Notes under the pieces: model-generated
What the model was told of the DNA's origin: nothing
Seen by the model: only the letters and a program-made list of their open reading frames with translations
The model's database searches: none
Program-made: the position numbers and the translations under genes
From: Bacteroidales bacterium
Lineage (GTDB): Bacteria > Bacteroidota > Bacteroidia > Bacteroidales > Muribaculaceae
Direction: 5' to 3'
DNA length: 54,613 nucleotides
NCBI GenBank assembly: GCA_014800785.1
Contig: JAAVFK010000043.1
Location: 1-54,613 of the forward strand
Shown here: one piece after another, positions 46,372 through 54,613 of the stretch
Layout: every line of letters starts with the position of its first letter
Position numbering within the stretch: the stretch's first letter is position 1

Positions 46372-48906
46372 ATGGATTTGATTCGAGCAGGCATAAAAGC
46401 TATGCTTTACAACTTCCCTATTGAGGAGTTGGCACGGATTATTGTTGATCCTTATGGCAGGCAGAAGGATTTTAACGAGATTCTTTTAGAGGTATTGAAA
46501 TGGGATCAGCAGGCGTTCACCAAATCTGAGCTACGACTGCTGGTACAGGCGATCGATCATAAGTGGAGTGTGTCGAAGGAATTTAACTTGGATACCTCGT
46601 TGCCTCTATGCTGTCGATTTCCGGTTCTTCTCAGGGAGTTTGCTAATGATGTTCTGTTATACAATGGAGACAGCGCTCCTAAGGTAATTTTCCGGAATCT
46701 GCTTAGATGGAGGGAGATTTCGTTATTGATCAGTGAGGATACGCTTATCACTCCCTGGCTCGCCTACATAGAGGCGAAATCAAATGATGATCGGACACGA
46801 TTCCTTTGGCCAAATATTCTTGACCATGATAATTTCAGGATAAACGCAATTCTTGAGGACGAGCTGTCTGACACACATTGTCATATCAATGCCGCTACCG
46901 ACGTATTCGAATTCAATTGGTTGCGTCTGATGACCGAGACCGACCAGATTCTCATTGAGTCAAAGAAAAACAAGGATTATCCATTTTGGTTTTTCGGAAT
47001 CAATAAAGAGTATGACAGAGTCGCTCATTTCTCAGAAAGGAGAATACCTTTAGGTGAGTGGGGGTTAGTGGCGGCGGCAATCAGAATATATTTGTGCCAG
47101 CGGCTCAATGGGCGGCCAACCCTTCTGAGTAGAGAGAAAATAGAAGCTCTATTCAAAGAAAACACGTTCAACTATGGCCTGCTCTCGGATATCAATACGG
47201 ATATAGCAGATGCCTTATCCGGGGCATTGAAAACTCCGGAAGGTGTGATTGTAGACTATAATATAAAAGCAGAAGAGTTCAAGCAGGGTATCCCGACCTC
47301 TCCCTATCTGATACATCACGGCGAACGGGCATTCTTATACCGGTGGTTCAATGCATTCTTCAGAGACCGCGAAGGATTCAGAGAGACCACCGGTTTTATG
47401 TTGCTTTATCTGTTAATCAAATCCAAAATCCGAAGGGAGTTCATACAAACCAATCCTCTTGTCGGTTTTGAAAATTTTCAGGACTATGATCATGTAAAGG
47501 ATGGTTACAAGCAAAAGGATGAAAAGGATAGTACAAAAAAAGCTGCACAGAAAGCAAGGAATCAAAGGTTACGCGAAATAATGTTTCGCTATGCAGTCCA
47601 GACAACTATCGGGCCAAGCGGAAAAATAAACCTTGAAGCGAGAATGACACCCCAACGGGTCAGTGAGTTTATGAGTTTAGACTATCGTCGATCCATTTTC
47701 TCTAATGAAATTTTTCTCAAAGATCAGAAATCCAATGTTTCATTCATAGCTCATTTCATTAAGGGGAAACGAAAAGAGGGAGAGAGACGTCACCACACAG
47801 TCCGCAAAAGATTGCATAAAGATCTTGATAAACTCAAAGCAATTGTCATAACTCAAAAAGGTACGGACGTTCCACAACTCGTAGGAATAGATGCAGCCGG
47901 CTCGGAACTGAACTGTCGTCCGGAAGTTTTCGCTCCGTTCTTCAGAGAATTGGCCGCGCACAACCTGCGAAACTTTACATTTCATGCGGGAGAGGATTTC
48001 TTCGATTTAGTTGACGGATTGCGTACCATTGAGGAGACAATCAGCTTTATGGGATACAAGACCGGTGACCGTATCGGCCATGGCCTTGCCTTGGGATTGA
48101 ATCCTTTCGAATTCTACGAGAAACGACACTTTAACCTTATCGCTCCGCGTCAGATTCTTCTCGACAATCTCGTATGGCTGAAATTCATGGCAGCGGAACA
48201 CGATATCAGCCTCCACCCCAAGACCCACCAACTAATTGAGCGCCACTTCAACCAATTGACCCGTGAATTAAAATTTCCTAATTCCGATAATAAATTGGAA
48301 ATACTTGATTACTACATCAGTATGAGACTTAGAGGAGATTATCGATCGGATACCTATCAAGATAATATTCGAGACAGATTGTCCTCATTTGAGACATCTT
48401 TATATTCACCTGTAAGTCCCCAATGGGAGGATGAAGATTCCAGTATAAGCAAGACGTTGTGGAATCACTATGAGAATTCCATGGACTGTCAGAACCTGGG
48501 TGATGAGGTATCCGTAATTCAAGTTTCGGAATCCTTTGTGGAGGATGTGGCAAGAGTTCAGGAAAGTCTGGTCGCCGATGTAGAACATAGTGGGATTGTA
48601 ATAGAGACCAATCCATCGTCAAATTTAAAAATCGGTAGATTTGACAGATTTGACAAGCATCCGATCCTACGTTTTCATCAAATTGGGGAAGATTTGAAAA
48701 ATGGTGTCGGTCATTCGATGGTAGTATCCATAAATACCGATGACAAAGGTATCTTCAGTACGTCATTGAAAAACGAATATTCGCTTATTGCCGCTTCGTT
48801 ATACAAGGAACGCGATAAGGAGGGTAAACGCAAATGGTCGGAACTCCAAATTGAGAACTTCATACGGAGGATTGCTCATTATGGAAACATCAGCCGATTC
48901 AGATGA
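46372..48906 (+). CDS. rdrB: RADAR system adenosine deaminase RdrB
   Basis: This 844-residue protein contains a split adenosine-deaminase active site. The metal motif is DTHCHIN (H169, H171), the catalytic region FHAGED (H538, E541), the third part RIGHG (H570) and the last INTDDKG (D790, D791). All correspond to the zinc and catalytic residues of ADA, so it should be active. About 370 residues are inserted between the first and second motifs, as expected for RdrB. Known relatives form large shells and convert adenosine to inosine in RNA or in ATP pools during phage infection, stopping growth. It lies 113 bp after rdrA and overlaps the membrane-protein gene by 26 bases. Confidence 0.88.
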   Translation: MDLIRAGIKAMLYNFPIEELARIIVDPYGRQKDFNEILLEVLKWDQQAFTKSELRLLVQAIDHKWSVSKEFNLDTSLPLCCRFPVLLREFANDVLLYNGDSAPKVIFRNLLRWREISLLISEDTLITPWLAYIEAKSNDDRTRFLWPNILDHDNFRINAILEDELSDTHCHINAATDVFEFNWLRLMTETDQILIESKKNKDYPFWFFGINKEYDRVAHFSERRIPLGEWGLVAAAIRIYLCQRLNGRPTLLSREKIEALFKENTFNYGLLSDINTDIADALSGALKTPEGVIVDYNIKAEEFKQGIPTSPYLIHHGERAFLYRWFNAFFRDREGFRETTGFMLLYLLIKSKIRREFIQTNPLVGFENFQDYDHVKDGYKQKDEKDSTKKAAQKARNQRLREIMFRYAVQTTIGPSGKINLEARMTPQRVSEFMSLDYRRSIFSNEIFLKDQKSNVSFIAHFIKGKRKEGERRHHTVRKRLHKDLDKLKAIVITQKGTDVPQLVGIDAAGSELNCRPEVFAPFFRELAAHNLRNFTFHAGEDFFDLVDGLRTIEETISFMGYKTGDRIGHGLALGLNPFEFYEKRHFNLIAPRQILLDNLVWLKFMAAEHDISLHPKTHQLIERHFNQLTRELKFPNSDNKLEILDYYISMRLRGDYRSDTYQDNIRDRLSSFETSLYSPVSPQWEDEDSSISKTLWNHYENSMDCQNLGDEVSVIQVSESFVEDVARVQESLVADVEHSGIVIETNPSSNLKIGRFDRFDKHPILRFHQIGEDLKNGVGHSMVVSINTDDKGIFSTSLKNEYSLIAASLYKERDKEGKRKWSELQIENFIRRIAHYGNISRFR

Positions 48907-49549
48907 TACGCACCAATCAAATATAGAAAATATGGAATTTAGATACCAAGAGACTCTGACGTGGATTATTCCCGGATTCTACTTATCGGTCGGAATCTTA
49001 GTATTAGGACAGTGGTTTGATGCATTCTCGGTTCTTGATTTTTTTGCTCCGCTTAAGATACGAAACGGTAGCTTCGAAGGAATAAATACCATTCTGATTT
49101 TTCTTATTCCTCTTTTGTCATTTATCATAGGTTGGTTGATAAACGGTATTGCCGGATTTTTATTTAGGTGCGACATCTTATTCGGATATCCAGTTTATGC
49201 TGCATTCGATAAACTTTATCCTAAAGAGTCGGGAATATCATCTAAAGATAAGATGGAGAGATTCGATCATGCCAAATATATATTAGAGGATTTGGAAAAG
49301 TACGACAGATTCTATTATCGGTATATATTTAGTCGAAATATGTTTGTCGCACAACTTCTTCTATTATTATCTGCACCTATTATCTATTGTATGGACTCTT
49401 CTGAAGGGGAATCATGTCAAGCATTAATCAAGACCCTTTTTCTATTGCTCTCACTATGCATGCTCTTCTTTTTCCTGACGTACAGGGATCTAAATACCCA
49501 CGCCAGATATATATATAATGGGGCAAGGAAGAAGATAGAGAACTCTTAA
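48881..49549 (+). CDS. four-helix membrane protein of the RADAR operon
   Basis: This 222-residue protein starts at the ATG at 48881, which has GGAGG 9 nt upstream and lies inside the end of rdrB; the in-frame start at 48788 is less likely. Four hydrophobic segments are visible: about 26-44 (WIIPGFYLSVGILVLG), 68-95 (ILIFLIPLLSFIIGWLI), 150-165 and 181-199 (FLLLSLCMLFFFL). A charged cytoplasmic loop, PKESGISSKDKMERFDHAKYI, lies between the pairs. Known RADAR operons may carry a membrane accessory, either Csx27-like (RdrC) or SLATT (RdrD). Four segments fit a Csx27-like protein better than a two-helix SLATT, but the sequence similarity is not something I can confirm. Confidence 0.7.
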   Translation: METSADSDDTHQSNIENMEFRYQETLTWIIPGFYLSVGILVLGQWFDAFSVLDFFAPLKIRNGSFEGINTILIFLIPLLSFIIGWLINGIAGFLFRCDILFGYPVYAAFDKLYPKESGISSKDKMERFDHAKYILEDLEKYDRFYYRYIFSRNMFVAQLLLLLSAPIIYCMDSSEGESCQALIKTLFLLLSLCMLFFFLTYRDLNTHARYIYNGARKKIENS

Positions 49550-49578
49550 TTAGCGAAATTCATAAATAAACTCAGAAA

Positions 49579-49656
49579 ATGAACGTATGGGTAACGGGAG
49601 CAGCCGGATTTATCGGAAGTACCGTTTGTAAAAGCATGCTATACAATCTCCAATAA
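49579..49656 (+). pseudogene. N-terminal fragment of an NAD-dependent epimerase
   Basis: An ATG starts MNVWVTGAAGFIGSTVCKSM, the Rossmann GxxGxxG opening of sugar-nucleotide epimerases (UDP-glucuronate 4-epimerase-like), but the frame stops after 25 codons. The remainder is gone; the next recognisable sequence is the dehydrogenase remnant at 49708. Confidence 0.75.
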
Positions 49657-49707
49657 ACCTGAATCAGGCCTATTGTTATCTGGTTTAAGAATATTATCAT
49701 ATATAGA

Positions 49708-50405
49708 ATCAACTTGCTATTCTTCCCCGAGTTTCTCCGCGAAAGTAAGGCCCTTTATGATAATCTCTATCCATCGAGGATTATAGCCGGAGTTCCAAAG
49801 ATTATTGACCGGCCGGAATTTACCGAAGAAAACGAGGCTATACTGGCTGTTACCGATCCGACAAAAATGGATAATGCAGCACATATATTCGCTGATTTGC
49901 TTCAGCAAGGAGCGATAAAGACGGACATCCCTACGCTTTACATGGGAATGAAGGAGGCTGAGGCAGTCAAGTTATTTGCTAACACATATCTCGCACTCCG
50001 TGTAAGCTATTTCAATGAATTGTTGATTCCAATCGTACTCGCAAAGATTTCATCGCTGATCAGATTCTTCAAATGGCAGGTTGGTATGGAGAGAACGAAC
50101 AATACCGGTCGGAAGAAGAACCCTGTACGATCGGTGTCTATCGATTGACTATGAAGTCCAACTCGGACAACTTTCGTCAATCATCCATCCAGGGTGTTAT
50201 GAAGCGTATTAAGGCTAAGGGGGCTCAGGTTATAATCTACGAACCTACGCTTGAAGACGGCACGACTTTCTTCGGAAGTCTAATTGTCAACGATCTTGAA
50301 AGGTTCAAGGAAGAGTCTCAGGCAATCGTGGCGAACCGCTACGATTCATGTCTTGATGACGTTGCATCAAAGGTATATACCCGTGACATCTTCCGCCGTG
50401 ACTAA
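49708..50405 (+). pseudogene. ugd: broken UDP-glucose 6-dehydrogenase
   Basis: The sequence resumes at about residue 130 of a Ugd: [19 protein letters not shown], then [19 protein letters not shown] to about 50015. The frame then shifts to [20 protein letters not shown] and runs to the normal C-terminus ([21 protein letters not shown], stop at 50403-50405). Missing are the N-terminal NAD domain and an internal piece of roughly 80 residues that should hold the catalytic Cys motif (GGYCLPKD). The protein cannot work. It was probably the last gene of the original glycan operon, because a terminator follows. Confidence 0.88.
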
Positions 50406-50484
50406 TCATGTATTCTCTGATATTTACCGATCTGTCAACTAACCGATAAGTCACTGTCGGGATTTGAGCATATAGTATAAAAGC

Positions 50485-50516
50485 GGACGCGGCCGGTTGG
50501 TCGCGCCCATTTTTTT
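50485..50516 (+). terminator. terminator after the broken ugd
   Basis: The stem ggacgcggcc / ggtcgcgccc (two mismatches or wobbles) with a ggtt loop is followed by A and seven T residues. It appears to be the old end of the glycan operon. Confidence 0.8.
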
Positions 50517-50598
50517 CGGATGGCTACGAATTCAATTAATTTAGAGATGGGGTATCAAAATAATTTGTAAATTTGTCATTTCGTAATTTGATATTTTT

Positions 50599-52485
50599 AT
50601 GATGAGTGAAGAAATGATATTTGAGTTAGTCAGTGAGTTCTTGGCTGAAGCATTTGAAGTTCTGAAAGTCCCGGAAGCGGATAGACTTAGATGCGTGCGC
50701 ATACCGGAAAATATGATATCTGATGGCAAATATAATCCTATTAGGATTAATGCTGTGAAGAAACAATTGGTTATGAGACCCGCTCTCTTCAGGATCATGT
50801 CCGGAGGTGGATACAAACCTACTCCTCTCAGATTAATTACGTACGCATTCGCTATCCGCTGGAAAATGTATCTTGATACGGGACGACTGACAGAATGTTA
50901 TGAAGAGGAGATGATTGGTGGCTATGCGATTGCCACCACTAAGGGGCTCCAATTGTACATGAAAGAAGAATCAACAGATCCAAAGAGATCCGCTGAGCTG
51001 CTCCATTCTAATTTGAAAGGGACCACTCACTCCTTTGGATTTAATCCTCCTTTTGAACTTGTCAGAAAAAAGATATACCAATTAAGCGGAGTCTCTACGG
51101 AGTTGCAGGAGGTGAAGACACATAATGGCTCTAAGTTCGTGGATTTTGTTTGCGTTAAGCCTACAAGCTGTGTAGCTTATGCCGAAAAGGTATACGAGCT
51201 GATGAAAGGGGAAAGTGTAGCAGCAAAACCTCTTGGATCGCTGGCAGAAGGAGAAAAAGGCACGGAATCAAATCCTTTTGAAAATGTGGATGAAGCGGCA
51301 AATTACATCAAAGAACTTGAAAAGTTTCGTCTTGCCGGAGATCAATACAGAAGTTTCATAATCGATGAGCCTTATTTTATTGATCCCAACATGAGAAGCT
51401 TCAGGATTCCATGGTCTTCACCAAGGGTAGCCTATATGGATGGAGCAAATGTGATAAAGGATGGCTTTGTAGTTAATCAAGTTGAATGTAGAGATAAAAC
51501 GCTGCCTTACCCATACAGATTCAACTTCAAGCCGTGTCTCTGTGATCATAAATTTCTGTTCCGTGGTCAGGCGGAATATTATTCTCCTTGCGTGCCTAAT
51601 ATATTCAGGAAAAAAGAGGAGGATTATTTCTTAAAGTACAATATCTTCACTTATGAAATGAGACTCTTGCTGGAGTCCCATCCTCTTGTGAAGTTGTTTA
51701 ACAATGGGGTTACACTCTTCAACGATAACTTTCCATTTGAGGTCAATTATGGAGGGTTAAGTCAGCATTACTACAACCGGACTCAATTTCTTGATCTCAC
51801 AAGCCAAATAGATACGGCAAAATTCTTTGCCGTCACTACTTTCGACTTCGACAACAATAAGTATGTTCCGTATACCGGATCAAAACTCGGAGTTCTGTAT
51901 TACTTTGACATTGAGCCAGACGCATTCTTAAATCATATCCCTGAAAAGGGTTACCAACTTTCTTCAATAGGGAAGCAACCGTTTATGAGAAGCGGGGCAC
52001 AGCATGGCTTTCTTCTCCTAATGGAAAAAGGGCTCGATTTTAATAAGTTGCCTCAAGTTAGAACAGTTTTCTTCAAGCATGATAAGGCAGTAACAGAACG
52101 AATATACAGAGAGTCGAAGCAAGGAGACATTTATCAGGCGGAGGACATTCTTCAGGACTATTGGTTAAGGAAGTTGAAAGATCCTAAGCTGAATAATCGC
52201 GTTTGTATGAGAGCAGTAGAAGAAAACCAAAAAGATAATCCTGATAAGTCTGTGGGGGAGTTGATTGAGATTTTGAAGAAAGATGGAATTACAGTTCATA
52301 ACGATGGCTTTCCAAAGTTTGATGATCTGAGTCTCGACAAATTCTATTACAACCATATCGACGAGTATTGGGCCGACTTCTGTAGTAATATCTACTTCTA
52401 TAGTCCTGAAGGGAGGATCCTCAAAGAGTATCTTCTAAACTTGCCTAATGATACTGCTTACCGCCAATTCTTCCGCAAAATATAA
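50599..52485 (+). CDS. FRG-domain protein
   Basis: This 628-residue protein has an FRG domain in its second half: FLFRGQAEYYSPCVPNIFRK (about 319-338) and QHYYNRTQFLDLTSQIDTAKFFAVTTF (about 391-417), matching the FRGQ...PS..R and QHY...TRLLDWT...A..FA pattern of the family. The N-terminal 300 residues show no domain I recognise. FRG proteins are of unknown biochemistry and turn up next to defence genes and in mobile DNA. Here it follows RADAR after a terminator, so it is transcribed on its own. No partner gene shares its strand closely. The start is the first of two adjacent Met codons. Confidence 0.8.
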   Translation: MMSEEMIFELVSEFLAEAFEVLKVPEADRLRCVRIPENMISDGKYNPIRINAVKKQLVMRPALFRIMSGGGYKPTPLRLITYAFAIRWKMYLDTGRLTECYEEEMIGGYAIATTKGLQLYMKEESTDPKRSAELLHSNLKGTTHSFGFNPPFELVRKKIYQLSGVSTELQEVKTHNGSKFVDFVCVKPTSCVAYAEKVYELMKGESVAAKPLGSLAEGEKGTESNPFENVDEAANYIKELEKFRLAGDQYRSFIIDEPYFIDPNMRSFRIPWSSPRVAYMDGANVIKDGFVVNQVECRDKTLPYPYRFNFKPCLCDHKFLFRGQAEYYSPCVPNIFRKKEEDYFLKYNIFTYEMRLLLESHPLVKLFNNGVTLFNDNFPFEVNYGGLSQHYYNRTQFLDLTSQIDTAKFFAVTTFDFDNNKYVPYTGSKLGVLYYFDIEPDAFLNHIPEKGYQLSSIGKQPFMRSGAQHGFLLLMEKGLDFNKLPQVRTVFFKHDKAVTERIYRESKQGDIYQAEDILQDYWLRKLKDPKLNNRVCMRAVEENQKDNPDKSVGELIEILKKDGITVHNDGFPKFDDLSLDKFYYNHIDEYWADFCSNIYFYSPEGRILKEYLLNLPNDTAYRQFFRKI

Positions 52486-52513
52486 GTTTGGGATGAGGCT
52501 AAAATAATTAATC

Positions 52514-53077
52514 TCAGCACACGGGCGCGTTAACTATGTATTCGCCTTCATAGGTTTGATTTAGGCATCGTTCAATATCTTGGATGGTTACTTTGCCGGT
52601 TTCAAGTTGTCGTCTATTTATCATCAGATAGATCGTACTGGAAGTATCGGCAACCTGTAAGAAAGTTTTTGGACCGAATAGGTTTATCATCATACGTTGA
52701 TAAAATCGAAACCTACGGCTCCCATTCTCCGGATGAACCTTCTTCCCTTTAATATCTTTCTCAAGATCGGGAGCAGCTACAAATCCGAATGAGACAGACG
52801 AGTCGTTCCGATAATATTCCAACATTACTTCAATACATGATCTTACTATAATTCGTGGTTCATAGTCATTGGTAAGAATGGAATAACGATTTTTACTTTT
52901 TTCTACTCCTTTCCAATAAAATTTAATTCCGTAGAACTCATTCTCAAAACCTTCTACTTCTACAATATAACGTTTATTACTTTTTGTTGATTTGAAGGTC
53001 CACAAATCAATAATGCGAAGTGAGTTTGGATCCTTACTTCGCATTATATATTTAGGAGGGTAATAGTCAGTACTCAT
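52514..53077 (-). CDS. hypothetical protein
   Basis: I do not recognise this 187-residue protein. It is cytoplasmic, without signal or membrane segments. The N-terminal half (SKDPNSLRIIDLWTFKS, RYIVEVEGFENEFYGIKFYWK) looks like a beta-rich domain that might bind a ligand. The C-terminal half has GSRRFRFYQRMMINLFGPKTF and IYLMINRRQLE. It is the only clear minus-strand gene of the window and converges on the FRG gene, 28 bp apart, with no obvious terminator between. Its start codon is abutted by MITE copy 3 two bases upstream, so its leader and possibly its promoter come from that element. Confidence 0.75.
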   Translation of the reverse strand: MSTDYYPPKYIMRSKDPNSLRIIDLWTFKSTKSNKRYIVEVEGFENEFYGIKFYWKGVEKSKNRYSILTNDYEPRIIVRSCIEVMLEYYRNDSSVSFGFVAAPDLEKDIKGKKVHPENGSRRFRFYQRMMINLFGPKTFLQVADTSSTIYLMINRRQLETGKVTIQDIERCLNQTYEGEYIVNAPVC

Positions 53078-53079
53078 CT

Positions 53080-53267
53080 TAGAAACTGTTTAAATTTATG
53101 TCGAAATTTTTATTATCATACTTATATGCCATGATTTCAAGAATCTTTTTGGCGCTTTTTGCCATGATTCATCAGTCGTGATGCCCGCATCACTCCTTCT
53201 TCATCACGCAAAAATCATCCAAATTATTCTCAAAATCATTGGCACATAAATTTAAACATGTTTCTTA
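53080..53267 (-). repeat. MITE-like long palindrome, copy 3
   Basis: This 188-bp relative of copies 1 and 2 lies in the opposite orientation. Terminal repeats at 53079-53100 and 53245-53267 are inverted copies with one indel. The diagnostic centre reads gtgatg-cccg-catcac, and on the minus strand the flanks (ggagtgatgcgggcatcacg, then actgatga) match the centres of the other copies. It ends two bases from the start codon of the minus-strand gene, and TAAATTTA near that end resembles the TAAATTTG box of copies 1 and 2. Confidence 0.75.
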
Positions 53268-53764
53268 GTCAACACACGTCCTTTTATTGGATAAAAAATA
53301 TACTATTTTATCCAGTACAGTGGATTTATTGGATAAATTTGTGATCAATGTTAAAGGTAGCTGGAATTAAATCCAATATCTAACTGTAAGTTGAATTGGA
53401 AAAACCACAAAAACCTGATGCCTTTACCTGATTGAGTATATAGGTCACAACATCCTCCAGTTTTACAAAGTAAGCACGCAGGGGCAGTTCATCACATTTA
53501 TATGGTTCGTTGTGACGAGTATTATAACAGTTGTCTGTAATAGACTTTGATGTTTAACCGTATAGATCTAAATTTTTTTCAAGTAAAGTTTTCTTTTTTA
53601 TCCCTTAGTAACCTATTTATCGCAAATAATGATTTTCAGCAGATTGTTCATACTCCTAAATATATCACGTCAAAATATGAAGGTAACCAATTAGTAATAC
53701 GCGATATAACAAATCAAACTTTCAATGGATAGAGGTGTTGTTTTTATAAAACTATCAAGAAAAT
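53268..53764. other. gene-poor AT-rich stretch before the SRPBCC gene
   Basis: About 500 bp contain no intact gene. A direct repeat tttattggataaa occurs at about 53282 and 53327. A minus-strand remnant is listed separately at 53380-53550. The plus-strand open frame near 53547-53732 has AT-rich, non-protein-like composition and is not called. Confidence 0.4.
53380..53550 (-). pseudogene. possible 3' remnant of a minus-strand gene
   Basis: On the minus strand a frame of about 55 codons, without a start codon, reads like protein (NTRHNEPYKCDELPLRAYF, then VKLEDVVTYILNQVKASGFCGF) and ends at a TAG at 53380-53382. I cannot name the family. It may be the tail of a deleted gene. Confidence 0.3.
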
Positions 53765-54286
53765 ATGGAAGCAATACATTGGCCCAAGGAATTTACACCG
53801 GGGTTCACCGACAATTTTGTGTCGACCGAAACATATGTGGCAGGCCTCACTGCTGAAGAAGTATTCCCGTATCTCACCCATGCCCACATTTGGGCTGACT
53901 ATTATGATGGGGTAAGTGATATGAAACTTACCGGAAGTGACGGGAAACCTGAACTCAAAGAGGGCACGAGGTTCTCATTTAACATTATTGGCTGGGACGT
54001 GACAGCTGAGGTCGTTGAGTTTGTTGAACCGTCAAAAGAGCGTCCCGGGCGTTTGTCTTGGCATGGTTGGGTGCCAGGTGATGAGAACACACGATTTGAT
54101 GCCCTGCATGGTTTTCTTTTTGAAAATATGCCCGACGGGAGGGTTCGCATCCTCACGCAGGAGTCTGAAATCGGAAAACCTGCCGCAGAACTTGCGAAGT
54201 CACACTCAGCCTCATTATTGGTAGGTTTTCAGGCATGGCTCGATGGTATGGTTGATTTCGCCAGAAAGAAAGTCAGATTGGACTAA
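53765..54286 (+). CDS. SRPBCC-fold (START-like) protein
   Basis: This 173-residue protein has the helix-grip layout: TETYVAGLTAEEVFPYLTHAHIWADYYDGVSDM at the start, then EGTRFSFNIIGWDVTAEVVEFVEP, LSWHGWVPGDENTRFDALHGFLF and a long C-terminal helix (SASLLVGFQAWLDGMVDFARK). This is the pattern of polyketide-cyclase-like SRPBCC proteins, which bind hydrophobic ligands. The ligand and role are unknown. It is 61 nt before a radical SAM gene on the same strand and may be co-transcribed with it. Confidence 0.82.
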   Translation: MEAIHWPKEFTPGFTDNFVSTETYVAGLTAEEVFPYLTHAHIWADYYDGVSDMKLTGSDGKPELKEGTRFSFNIIGWDVTAEVVEFVEPSKERPGRLSWHGWVPGDENTRFDALHGFLFENMPDGRVRILTQESEIGKPAAELAKSHSASLLVGFQAWLDGMVDFARKKVRLD

Positions 54287-54347
54287 ACCATAAAGGCTAT
54301 ACAATAGTCGGTAAAACATAAATAACTAAAAAAGAAAGGAAATATAT

Positions 54348-54613
54348 ATGCATTTTTCAAGTGGAATTAACAGACCGCCTTACGAGGCCAACGATGCTTA
54401 TCTGCAAGTGACCAGCGGATGCAGTCACGATAAGTGTGATTTCTGTACATTTTACAAAGATGCTCGATTTCATGCCTCGCCGTTGAAGGAGGTTGAGGAG
54501 GACATTCTTGAACTCAAAGAGTATGGTCCACGTTACGACAGAATTTACCTACAGGGTGCCGACCCGTTTATTCTGCCATACAAGCGACTTATGGAAATAG
54601 CCGATCTTATCCA
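54348..54613 (+). CDS. radical SAM protein, 5' part only
   Basis: The reading frame starts at the ATG at 54348, 8 nt after an AAAGGA-like site, and runs off the window end after 88 codons. TSGCSHDKCDFCTFYKDA (about 23-40) holds a C-x4-C-x2-C cluster of the type seen in radical SAM proteins of the GCSHNKCTFC group, which binds the 4Fe-4S cluster and S-adenosylmethionine. DRIYLQGADPFILPY follows, the start of the barrel with the glycine-rich SAM-binding region. Substrate unknown. Confidence 0.85.
   Translation, partial: MHFSSGINRPPYEANDAYLQVTSGCSHDKCDFCTFYKDARFHASPLKEVEEDILELKEYGPRYDRIYLQGADPFILPYKRLMEIADLI

Noticed and set aside
53547-53732. A 61-codon open frame upstream of the SRPBCC gene
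   Set aside because: The composition is that of AT-rich non-coding DNA, with no conserved motif or plausible initiation site.

Overview
The window looks like a chromosome segment of a Bacteroidales bacterium, probably close to Muribaculaceae. This is inferred from -7 boxes of the Bacteroidetes type TAnnTTTG, a NusG/UpxY-type antiterminator at the head of a surface-glycan locus, CotH-like and DUF3037 families, and start codons that mostly lack a strong Shine-Dalgarno. No taxonomic search was possible. The first 25 kb is GC-rich with uniform codon use. From about 25.3 kb the sequence becomes more AT-rich and mosaic, as expected for horizontally exchanged glycan and defence genes.

Layout. (1) 1-5.4 kb: a complete IS4-family insertion sequence sitting inside a REP-like palindrome with a 13-bp target duplication, then a GNAT acetyltransferase, a secreted CotH-like protein and a HipA-like kinase/DUF3037 pair. 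(2) 5.4-21.5 kb: a ten-gene same-strand purine cluster (purE, purL, purM, purH, purD, folD, purB, purA, guaB, guaA) that covers most of IMP synthesis and both the AMP and GMP branches. It has a structured leader before purE, a strong terminator after guaA, and two copies of a roughly 195-bp long-palindrome (MITE-like) element on either side of purB. (3) 21.5-25.3 kb: a GT2 glycosyltransferase, then a 146-bp AT-rich segment bounded by perfect 23-bp inverted repeats and carrying a -7 box. This looks like an invertible promoter. It points at a gene that fuses a degenerate tyrosine-recombinase fold to a NusG-like (NGN-KOW) domain, followed by a translationally coupled gene of unknown function. (4) 25.3-42.8 kb: a surface polysaccharide locus with pyruvyl transferase, Wzx-type flippase, a QueC-like PP-loop protein, GT4/GT2/GT32 glycosyltransferases, a hexapeptide acyltransferase, an EpsG-type polymerase and an initiating sugar-phosphate transferase. 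It also holds an unusual cassette of a BCCT transporter, two ATP-grasp ligases and a PLP enzyme of the D-cysteine desulfhydrase/ACC deaminase family, which suggests an amino-acid decoration. (5) 43.2-49.5 kb: a three-gene RADAR-type defence system (RdrA ATPase, RdrB adenosine-deaminase-like protein, four-helix membrane protein). It lies inside what appears to be the old 3' end of the glycan locus, because broken epimerase and UDP-glucose dehydrogenase genes and a terminator follow it. (6) 50.6-54.6 kb: an FRG-domain protein, a minus-strand hypothetical gene abutted by a third MITE copy, an SRPBCC protein and the start of a radical SAM gene.

How it fits together: the putative invertible promoter and the recombinase-fold/NusG fusion probably form the phase-variable, processive-antitermination switch for the downstream glycan operon. 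RADAR and possibly the FRG protein form a small defence patch at the operon's end. The strongest candidates for something undescribed are the pseudo-recombinase-NusG fusion with its switch, the ATP-grasp/PLP/BCCT cassette, and the MITE family that carries outward -7 boxes onto start codons.
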